Below, piece after piece: positions 47,982 to 55,538 of a DNA stretch of 64,000 nucleotides (positions are counted from its first letter, which is position 1; the number at the start of each line of letters is the position of its first letter). Source of the DNA: Rhynchopus euleeides. Lineage: Eukaryota > Euglenozoa > Diplonemea > Diplonemida > Diplonemidae. Both the position numbers and the translations under genes were made by a program. The stretch is taken from contig OY723260.1 of the NCBI GenBank assembly GCA_963210315.1, positions 2,294,001 to 2,358,000 on the forward strand, written 5' to 3'. The notes beneath the pieces were generated by a model that was not told the origin of the DNA, did no database searches, and was given only the letters and a program-made list of their open reading frames with translations.

Positions 47982-49814
47982 ATGAAGCAGAAAAAGGTTA
48001 ATGGCCGGGCCACACGGTTGTATTATCCTCCCTCAAACCTGACCCCACCTCCTGTCTCTCTGCCGCCGCCTGGTCTGCAGGACCCGCCTACCCTCATTGC
48101 GGCACTCGCTGCAGTTCCCCAGGGAATATCGAACCGAGACTCGGTTCAGCAGGAGGAGGTAGAGTTTGGTGTGCCTCTGCCACCTCACACTCACGAGGAG
48201 CAGGCGATGTCGGACCTCCTCGACGAGGTTGCTGCAGCTCCACAGACCCCACCCCTGGAGGAGGCGCTGCATCCGCTTCCTTCACCGACACAGTTCGATG
48301 AGAGCTGTGAGGACGCTTCGCTGGACCCCATGAGGGCCTGCATTGGCGAAGGCGTCGCGGCAGGTGAGCAGCACTGTTCGCTGGAGTGGGATTCATTTGT
48401 ATCTGTGATCCGCTCACTTGCAGCACGTGCAGCCGACCTCGACTGCGATAATTTCTCTGACGAGAAGTGTGGTGTACTGGCTGTGCAGGTGACACAGTAC
48501 ATTTCTGTGTCTCACGACAATGAGACAGCCGACGAACACAGGAACGCCTTCTTCTGTGTGGGCGATGTGGGTGCGTGTCCCCACCGCTGTGCCGTCGCGC
48601 CAGGTGAGGAAAGCTGTGCACCCTCGGTGCACAGCTCCGACGAGACCGACTCCAACATCTCGTTGGATGTTGGCGTCACAACGACTTCGGGCGACGAGAT
48701 GCAGCCCTTCTTCGACAAGGTGCATCACGGTGACCTCCACCGCTGTGGGCTCTCGTCGTCGGAGTTAGGCGTCGTCCTGGTCGACACCCTGGGTTACGAC
48801 AACCCGGCGACCCGGAAGCTCCTCTGGAAGCATCCTTCCGTGGCGCGCTATGCGTGCCGAGGTCGTGATGGGACCAAAGCGAACCGTCACTTTTTCTGTG
48901 TCGGCTCAGGGGTCCAGGCGTGCAGCCACTTGCAAAGTCAGTGGAAAGAGACCTGCACAGCAACGCCGAGCCCGCGGACCGCCCCCCGAGGGCGTCCGAG
49001 GCTTTCCCGGGAAGAGGTCTACCGGAGGGCCCGGACCGTGGAGCAGAAGCTCCAGCGGCATGACGCTGCAGCTGCCCTGAAGGAGGAGGAGCTCCGCGCC
49101 ATGAAGGAGGAGGTCGAGCGCATTCGCGTAGCAAGTGGGGACTTGTGCGTGGATGACGCAATCATCCTTCGTGGGTTGAAGAGGCCGCATAACCGTGCCC
49201 CCTTCGACTTCAGGATTGCGTCATGCATCCTGCAGCTCCTGCGGCACGGGATTGGGGTTGCCAGTGCGCCCCAGCTGCTCGGCGACATAGTTGAGACGCT
49301 GAGTGGTGGGGACAAGCTTGATGTTCCGTGCAGGTCCACGGTGCAAACATGGCGTGATGTTGCGGGGCAAGCATCTGCTACTGCCTTCCTGATGAGGATG
49401 AAGGAGGCATCTCCCGCAGGCGCTGTGCTCATGCAGGACAGCAGCACCGCCGCCAACAGCAACGGGTACGCTTTCCAGTGTATGGAAGCTGCCTACCTCG
49501 ATGATGAGGGAACGAGGCAGGTGGGGTGCCTGAGCCTCGACCTCCAGGTGGGAGCGCGGGCGAAAGACGTAGCTGCCTCCGTGAAGGCGGCACGTGCCAT
49601 GCTCGAGGCAGAACACGTAAAAGTGTTCAAGTGCGTCATGTGCGACCACGCTGCGACAGAGACAGCCGCGGCTGCGGAGGCCGAGATGTCGGCAGCGCAC
49701 TGCTGCCATCACAAGCTCGGGCTTATGCTGAAAACCGCAATCGCACACTGTGATGAGTTCTGCAGTCAGGCAGAGCACCGCCGATGTCAGCTACTCAAGG
49801 CACATGAGGAGTGA
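47982..49814 (+). CDS. Transposase N-terminal part with zinc-binding-like modules (ORF1)
   Basis: 610 residues from the first in-frame ATG; the frame is open 21 codons further up to a TGA at 47,913. The N-terminus (DGWVMKQKKVNGRATRLYYP) resembles a FLYWCH-type finger. Two related Cys-rich modules follow, FFCVGDVGACPH-x-C...C (~48,549-48,617) and FFCVGSGVQACSH...C (~48,889-48,960), likely DNA-binding. A charged coiled-coil-like stretch lies at ~49,020-49,130. The C-terminal third looks like the start of an RNase H-like fold: aspartates in MQDSST (49,437) and VMCDHAATE (49,644), then a CCHHKLGLMLK segment. The frame ends at a TGA inside ORF2, one base out of phase. An alternative 5' exon (ATG at 47,880, intron gtgagc...cacag ending at 47,949) would fit but lacks the usual GTATGY donor. 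Family assignment is inferred. Confidence 0.65.
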   Translation: MKQKKVNGRATRLYYPPSNLTPPPVSLPPPGLQDPPTLIAALAAVPQGISNRDSVQQEEVEFGVPLPPHTHEEQAMSDLLDEVAAAPQTPPLEEALHPLPSPTQFDESCEDASLDPMRACIGEGVAAGEQHCSLEWDSFVSVIRSLAARAADLDCDNFSDEKCGVLAVQVTQYISVSHDNETADEHRNAFFCVGDVGACPHRCAVAPGEESCAPSVHSSDETDSNISLDVGVTTTSGDEMQPFFDKVHHGDLHRCGLSSSELGVVLVDTLGYDNPATRKLLWKHPSVARYACRGRDGTKANRHFFCVGSGVQACSHLQSQWKETCTATPSPRTAPRGRPRLSREEVYRRARTVEQKLQRHDAAAALKEEELRAMKEEVERIRVASGDLCVDDAIILRGLKRPHNRAPFDFRIASCILQLLRHGIGVASAPQLLGDIVETLSGGDKLDVPCRSTVQTWRDVAGQASATAFLMRMKEASPAGAVLMQDSSTAANSNGYAFQCMEAAYLDDEGTRQVGCLSLDLQVGARAKDVAASVKAARAMLEAEHVKVFKCVMCDHAATETAAAAEAEMSAAHCCHHKLGLMLKTAIAHCDEFCSQAEHRRCQLLKAHEE

Positions 49815-52800
49815 GAGGCGTCAACGGGCGCAACGCCCCTCCCTGCGGTCCGGCTTCCGCCACGTGGCTGACTCAAAGCAGCGAAGTGACCAACGGGAGC
49901 GACATGAAAAAAAAAAAAAAAAATGTCCACAGCAGAAGGAGAGGGCTCCCATGGAGAAGCGTGTGGCTGCCCTCGTGAAGCTGTTGGACCCGACGTACGG
50001 GAAGGGATCTTCGGGTGCAGATCTGCGTAATCGTCTCTTCTGCAATGATTCCGTCGCAGAAGGGGTGAAGAAGGTGTTCCCCAACGGGTTCGGCTTTTCG
50101 CGTGTTGTTGGAGCGAGATTCGACTCGACCTCGCAGAACGCCAGCAAGTTGCTGCACGTTTGGGGGCCGCTGGGGGATCTGGCGAAGGCGCGCGAGCTGA
50201 GCCGCCCTGCAGCTGAGGTGCAGGAGAGCTTGGCGTCTCCGGAGGCCCAGGTGTTCATGGCGATAATGACCATCGTGCAGGAGGTGTACGTGGGTGCCAT
50301 TGCCCGGCTGAAGCGCTCGGACAACGAGGTCACGGGCAAGACGCAACCAGCGAGCTTTGTACTGGGTTTCGAGTCTCTGGCATCGCTCTCCCTGTCCCTG
50401 CAGAAGGCCCAGGCGTCGGATGAGTTCGCGCTGGACTTCGCCCGGGCCCTCTTAGCGCGGGAGTCGTCGTCGAATAAGGTCCGGATTGGGCGTGACGCGG
50501 CGAGCCGAGTGCTGAACGAGCACCCCGCCATCTTCCTCCCTGCCCTTCGGGGTACTCTGCGCGGGATGTACAGTCGCGTGGATGCGCTGTGCAAGCTGGA
50601 CTCCGAGGTTTTCAAGAAGTTCATGGATGAAAACCCGGAGGCGCTGCACACCCTTCCTGCGACGAACGACTCTGTGGAGTCTGTGTTCGGCCTACTCGGG
50701 CGCATCGCCAAGCGGTCGAAGAGCATGGGCCCCGTCGCGATGCAGAGCCTGACACAGTTCTCTGCGAACAGGGACAGTGTTCTGGCTGAGGGGGGCCGGT
50801 TCTGGAGAGAGGCGTGGCAGAGGGCTTCGAAGAGTCGAACCTCTGTCACTCTCCGAGCCATCGCCGAAAGGGTCGACGCTCTGCGGCAAGCCAGCAGGCT
50901 GAAGCGTCGACTGGACAAGCGCGGCGTCGACGATCTGGTCCGGATCTGCGCGCTGCTCGGCGGACATGTCGAGAAGTTAGAGAAGGGGCGGATGACTTTG
51001 CTGACGAAGGGTGAGTTAGTGGACGTCATCCTGGATCTCTGTATCCTCTCGACATTGGAGAGTACCAAAGGTGCTAAGCTGCAGAAGGTGCAGGTTGTCC
51101 TGGATGCACTCGAGAACGCTGACCTGGAGAGGTGGACCGGCAGCCTCCTGCGACCCCTGACATACGCACAGAGAGAAAGCGTGGTGGTCTCTGCCAAGCT
51201 GCGTCGCATACACACGGGTTGGCAGAAGCACCTGACCTGCTCCTTCGGGCTGGGTGCAGTTCGCCTGCTGCAGCTGAACTGGTGTGATCGCGTGAGGCAG
51301 CTTGTGAGCGCCAAGATCGCCTCGGTTGCGCTGAGCAAGGGTGACCGGCTCATGCGCCGCACATCGGCTGAGCTCTTCGTGCTGGCAACAGAGGTCGTCG
51401 CGGGTGACACAAAGATCCCGACGGACCGCAAGGCCCTGAAGAGGTTGCTCCAGCGGAACGACACCTTTTCTCATTGCCTGCCGCAGCTGGCGCGCATGGA
51501 GGCCAGCAGCCACGACAGGCAGAAGAGCTCTCGCCTGCCTGCTGGGGATGCGTCGCTGGAGGAGAATGTTGCTTCCGTGCTTCGGGAGCTGTACAACAGC
51601 ACCCTCTCCCCTGCCGTTTCCTCCACATCTTCCTCCAAGCCAACCACCCCTGGCGCCGGTGATACCGAGGCCGCGAAGCCGCCTGCTGGCAAGTCTGCGC
51701 CAACGAAGCAGGGAAGCCGCAAGAGGAAGGAGCCCACGCCTCCGTCTGCCCCCAACACCCCTGCTGACTGTTTCCCCCTGATCCTCCTCAATGAGGCGAG
51801 TTACGTCCTCGAGGAATACCGGCATCCTCGGAAAGGGTGCGCGGCCCTGGAAACAGGGTGGGCCGCGCTGAACGCTGCGCTCCGCCACCTGGCAGCCGTC
51901 AATGGGAAACGGTACTCTCTCTTGACGTGGCGCCAGCTGCAGAATTTGCAGGCAGACTTCGGGAGAGAGAGTGGTGTGCCAAGCGGCATGCCGAACAGAG
52001 AGGCCCACGACTTGCGCGGGGTGCGTTGTGGTGGCGCTTTCTCTTCTCCTGTCGTTGCGGCAGCTCTCGCGAAGGCGACGAAGGGGGACTGGAAGATGTC
52101 CTTGCTGGACCCGCGCCTCGCTTGCAACGACGACCCGGAGGTGTCATCGTGCATTGTCCTTCTTCTCCGCTTGCCTCGAGGAAAGGGGGAGCGCGATGCG
52201 AGGGATGGCAGCTGGCGTGCGCTGCTGAAACAGCCAGCTGGTAGCCCAACCGCGTACGAGGTGTACAGCGTGGAGAAAAATGGGTCCCGCAGCATCGCGG
52301 CCTCGACAACCGTGGAGAACGTCTTCGGCTTCTGCGATCGCTGGAAGGTCCACACACCTGACTCGCCGGCGTGGCCCCCCCTCTCCGAGGACTACATCGC
52401 CGAGAAGCTGATGCTGCGGAGCATCGTGAAGGCGGAGGAGGCTGCGGCTGCCGAGCTGGCCGCAGCCGCTCAGAAGGTACGCAGGGCAGCCGCCCGAGTG
52501 AAGGACCAGGCATTCCGTAAGGCCTACAGCGGCTCGGGTCGGAAGAAGATTCCTGTGTTGGAGAGGGAGAAAGGGCTCTCGGACGTGGTTTGGGAGTCTT
52601 GCTCCCCGACTGCGTTCCACTTCCCGCTTGCCCTCCACAAGGAGAGTGGGGCTGGGCGGGAGAAAAGCGGCTTCTTCTGGGGAACGAAGCGGGTGGAGCA
52701 CACTGGCGAGTGTGGGTGGGCTTCGGTGAACTGGGCCTTGGCCCACTTCAACTTCCCCCCCATCACGTGGCTGGCCATGCAGCAGGCGCAGCACACGATG

Positions 52801-53592
52801 GCGCAGAGAGAAGGGATGCTGATGGCAGAAAACCCCGTGTTGCTGCGCAACGAGACGGTCATCCCGACGGGTTGGTTCTCTTCGAGTGCTATCCATACAG
52901 CCCTGAAGAACGCCAGCTCCGGGGAGCTGGAGATGATCACCCTCGGGAAGGTCAATGAGATCTCCGCAGGGGATGTCCCCAAGGGGTGTACTGCGGTTCT
53001 CTTTGGCCCAGCCTTCACACAGGCACTGGAGGGCCGCGAGCCAGAGGTCTCTGGGCCCCACACACAGTTCGCAAGCGGTCACTGGGTTGTGGCAACGCAG
53101 AATCGTGTGATGTGGAAGGAGACTTCTGCCGCTTCTCCGGGTCTGGTGTATCTGTGGTCTCTACATGACACAGACCGTCCCCTTACCCAATGCGGGGAGT
53201 TGTCTGAGGTTTGGGCTTTCGTGGGGGGAACCACAGCGTACGCAGTCCAGCGGGCCCAACAGAGCCATGCTGCTTCCGTGCGGAATTTTAACAGCAAGAC
53301 CCCCCTCCCCACCCTGAAAGAATATCGCAAACTTTGGATAGACAAGGCGACCGAGTTTGTGGGGGTAAATTTCAAGACCGAAAAGGGTCGCGGGGAAGCC
53401 AACAAGGTTGTCGCCGAGTTTTCCTCCAGCATGGAGGACTTGCTGAGTGTGGAGTGGGATATTGTTTGCCTCCCCAATGTCCTGACGCAACTTGCTTCTG
53501 TTGAACGTACATGGTTGGAGAAGAAGGATGCGCTGATGGAACGCCAGGATGCTGCTATTGAGGAGACAGCGAAGCGTTCGAGGCACAACTGA
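49753..53592 (+). CDS. Transposase C-terminal part fused to two Josephin-like protease domains (ORF2)
   Basis: 1,279 residues from the ATG at 49,753; GTG is the only earlier start. The first ~650 residues look like the remainder of a transposase, including TNDSVESVFGLLGRIAKRSK (glutamate at 50,677), a plausible last catalytic residue. A Ser/Thr/Pro/Lys linker with GSRKRKEP follows (~51,600-51,760). Two homologous domains come next. The second (~52,610-53,200) has GECGWASVNWAL (Cys at 52,711), PTGWFSSSAIHTALKN, GHWVVATQ (His at 53,080) and LVYLWSLHD, in the order expected for a Josephin-type cysteine protease (Cys, aromatic-rich SxxxI helix, His-Trp, third residue). The first (~51,780-52,330) aligns with it, but Cys is Thr (ETGWAALNAAL, 51,853) and His is Ser (DGSW, 52,211). 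A coiled-coil-like C-terminus ends in KRSRHN. A run of 17 A lies at 49,907-49,923. Domain homology between the copies is clear; Josephin identity is moderately sure. Confidence 0.65.
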   Translation: MSSAVRQSTADVSYSRHMRSERRQRAQRPSLRSGFRHVADSKQRSDQRERHEKKKKKCPQQKERAPMEKRVAALVKLLDPTYGKGSSGADLRNRLFCNDSVAEGVKKVFPNGFGFSRVVGARFDSTSQNASKLLHVWGPLGDLAKARELSRPAAEVQESLASPEAQVFMAIMTIVQEVYVGAIARLKRSDNEVTGKTQPASFVLGFESLASLSLSLQKAQASDEFALDFARALLARESSSNKVRIGRDAASRVLNEHPAIFLPALRGTLRGMYSRVDALCKLDSEVFKKFMDENPEALHTLPATNDSVESVFGLLGRIAKRSKSMGPVAMQSLTQFSANRDSVLAEGGRFWREAWQRASKSRTSVTLRAIAERVDALRQASRLKRRLDKRGVDDLVRICALLGGHVEKLEKGRMTLLTKGELVDVILDLCILSTLESTKGAKLQKVQVVLDALENADLERWTGSLLRPLTYAQRESVVVSAKLRRIHTGWQKHLTCSFGLGAVRLLQLNWCDRVRQLVSAKIASVALSKGDRLMRRTSAELFVLATEVVAGDTKIPTDRKALKRLLQRNDTFSHCLPQLARMEASSHDRQKSSRLPAGDASLEENVASVLRELYNSTLSPAVSSTSSSKPTTPGAGDTEAAKPPAGKSAPTKQGSRKRKEPTPPSAPNTPADCFPLILLNEASYVLEEYRHPRKGCAALETGWAALNAALRHLAAVNGKRYSLLTWRQLQNLQADFGRESGVPSGMPNREAHDLRGVRCGGAFSSPVVAAALAKATKGDWKMSLLDPRLACNDDPEVSSCIVLLLRLPRGKGERDARDGSWRALLKQPAGSPTAYEVYSVEKNGSRSIAASTTVENVFGFCDRWKVHTPDSPAWPPLSEDYIAEKLMLRSIVKAEEAAAAELAAAAQKVRRAAARVKDQAFRKAYSGSGRKKIPVLEREKGLSDVVWESCSPTAFHFPLALHKESGAGREKSGFFWGTKRVEHTGECGWASVNWALAHFNFPPITWLAMQQAQHTMAQREGMLMAENPVLLRNETVIPTGWFSSSAIHTALKNASSGELEMITLGKVNEISAGDVPKGCTAVLFGPAFTQALEGREPEVSGPHTQFASGHWVVATQNRVMWKETSAASPGLVYLWSLHDTDRPLTQCGELSEVWAFVGGTTAYAVQRAQQSHAASVRNFNSKTPLPTLKEYRKLWIDKATEFVGVNFKTEKGRGEANKVVAEFSSSMEDLLSVEWDIVCLPNVLTQLASVERTWLEKKDALMERQDAAIEETAKRSRHN
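49907..49923 (+). repeat. A17 homopolymer inside ORF2
   Basis: Seventeen consecutive A encode a lysine run (EKKKKKC). It is a potential slippage site for polymerase or sequencing; a length error here would change the frame of everything upstream of it relative to the main ORF2. Confidence 0.9.
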
Positions 53593-54454
53593 ATCTCACC
53601 GTGGCCCTCTTCCGTTTGGGGTTCTATTCCTTTTTTGGCTATTATTTGCATGTGTTACGTCTTTAGTCTTTCAACAGTTATGAGTAGTTATTTTCTATTC
53701 CGAACCAAATCCTCGAGCGCATTCCACTGCCAAGCGATTTCCATCGTGTGGGGGTGGATGAAGAGGGTTTGAGTTATGAAGAGCGAAACAATTAATGATG
53801 TTGCAGTCATGTCGGATTCATCCCCCCACCCACCCCTGGCCCCGAACAACTGCTGTTACTATTCATGTGCTCACGTCAAACGCATTTACAGCCTCCTGCC
53901 ACCCTCAACACTCACCCACCCTGAAAGGTAAGACGGCAATCAACGTGTTAAACCCCATTCCCTGTTCCCAAGGCAGGGCAACCTTCATGGTATCATGAGG
54001 GTTGAGTGGTGAGGGGCACATCAACAAATGCAACTCCCTCCGTCCCCAACCGCCATAGAGAGCCATCTTGCATGCTGGGGGTAACTCAAAGGCAACTGTT
54101 TGATCTCCCCTCCCCCGCCTGCCCTCGCCCAAAGACAGCTTTATCCACCCCCATCAGAGACAGCTTCCTCGTGCCCCCATCACCCCCCGATGTGCTGAAA
54201 TTCGCGTTGTGCATGACAGTGTCGGGATATTTCCCCCGGAATATCGAGTAGTCAGACCGACCGACGGTGTTGTTTTTCCACATTTGGGGTTCCCAACTTC
54301 AGGACAGTCGCGCAACTACCTCAAAAGTGGCCGAGAAACCCAGGAATTCCTTTTTTTGAAGCCAATATTTTTTGTCACAGTAGCTTAGATGAAAAGTTGC
54401 GCGAGTCGGCCACCCTAGTCACTGTAAGCAGGGGGCTGGCCGGGGGGGGGGGGG

Positions 54455-54530
54455 GTTTTGGAATGCCCGAGGAGGGGGTCCCGCTGGGTGGGTGGGCTGG
54501 TGTGGCTGCCTCCCAGTCACATCCTCCTGG
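54455..54530 (+). repeat. Dispersed repeat family B, partial copy 2a
   Basis: Matches the right half of 11,658-11,800 (cccgaggaggggg, gtcccgctgggtgggt, gcctcccagtca). Confidence 0.75.
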
Positions 54531-54604
54531 GGCCAGCCTCCTATGACCAGACCCTGAATCAGACCCACATTTCATGGGTGAAGCTTGACACCTCGACCCA
54601 CAGT

Positions 54605-54683
54605 GTGACCCCACTACGATCCGCACAGATTCCAAATAGTCAAAAGAAAGGGGTTTCGGAACACCCGAGGAGGGGGTCCCGCT
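54605..54683 (+). repeat. Dispersed repeat family B, partial copy 2b
   Basis: Matches the left half of 11,658-11,800 (tgaccccact, gatccgcacaga, caaaagaaagg, acacccgaggagggggtccc). It follows copy 2a, so the halves are in reversed order compared with copy 1. Confidence 0.8.
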
Positions 54684-54877
54684 GATTTTGGGTCACTTTC
54701 GGGTGATGTCAGGTACCTGGAGTGACCGCAGGTAGCCCATTTTCAGGGTGGGAGCCCTACTCGTACGTCACCCAGATTCAGCCCAAACCGTGCACCTCGG
54801 GTGCACGGTCGCCGGCAGCGCGCGGGCACCCGGAAACAGGCCGCATTTGCGCGCGCTGCCTGCACCCTGCACGCCAG

Positions 54878-54904
54878 CCCCCCCCCCCCCCCCCCCCCCC
54901 CCCC
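54878..54904 (+). repeat. Poly(C) tract, 27 bases
   Basis: Uninterrupted run of 27 C followed by GGGGC; the longest homopolymer in the window. Confidence 0.9.
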
Positions 54905-55538
54905 GGGGCTGTAAGCGACCCCCCAGAAAATTACCCCAGCCACTGCCCCCCCCCCCTCTCTCTCTCCCTCCCTCTGCTCGCGTGCAGATACCCTCCGTGT
55001 GTAGGAAGTGTGAATGACTGCAAGGGGGGAACTGGTGCGCAGTGTCCCTGAAAATCGTATCGGACACTCCCGGTATATATGGGGCCTCCAACAGATGCAC
55101 GGTGGACACGTGGGTAGCCTACTAGGTAAGGGAAGGGGGGCCGCGAGAGGAGAGCAGAGTTGAGGATGCAAGGGGCAGGGTGCTGTCGGATGGCGGGCGG
55201 CAGGCGTCTGCACTGCTCCCCCTGAGGAGATGGGGCAAATGAAACAAAGGGTCAAGAGAGGGGGGCGGGGGGAGGGGGGGTGGCGGGAGAGATTCACGAG
55301 TGCCTTTTGTTGTGTGTGCTATCCAGTTTTATGAGATGGGACTGTGCGGCCTGGATGACGCTTCCACCCCCACCCACCCACCTCCGCCCCCGCCCTCCGA
55401 TATATGACCCGAGAGACTGCCAGCTGAATTTCCCTCCCCCACCGCAGCTCCCCCCCCCCCCCCCCCCCATCTCTCTCACACCATGCATGCCGACATACCC
55501 GCCCCACCCCACCACCCCACCACAGGGTACCCTGTGCG

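Larger units (their letters stand above)
47880..53592 (+). mobile_element. Putative DNA transposon with Josephin-like protease domains
   Basis: Two large overlapping frames (47982-49814 and 49753-53592) appear to share one transposase. Acidic-residue candidates for an RNase H-like site occur in the first (MQDSST; MCDHAATE) and the second (TNDSVESVFG). I found no terminal inverted repeats or target-site duplication by eye, so the boundaries given are those of the coding region. Flanking DNA after 53,592 is A/T-richer than the surroundings. Class is unassigned; several eukaryotic DDE transposon groups (KDZ, hAT and similar) have comparable layouts. Confidence 0.5.
53593..55538. other. Intergenic region upstream of phosphoglucomutase
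   Basis: No gene is recognised. It contains two partial family B repeats, a 13-G run near 54,442, and C-runs of 27 (54,878-54,904) and 19 (55,450-55,468). The latter lies about 70 bp before the phosphoglucomutase ATG. Confidence 0.55.

Noticed and set aside
49821-51464. 547-codon minus-strand frame opposite the transposase
   Set aside because: Ser/Arg-rich mirror of ORF2; no motif.
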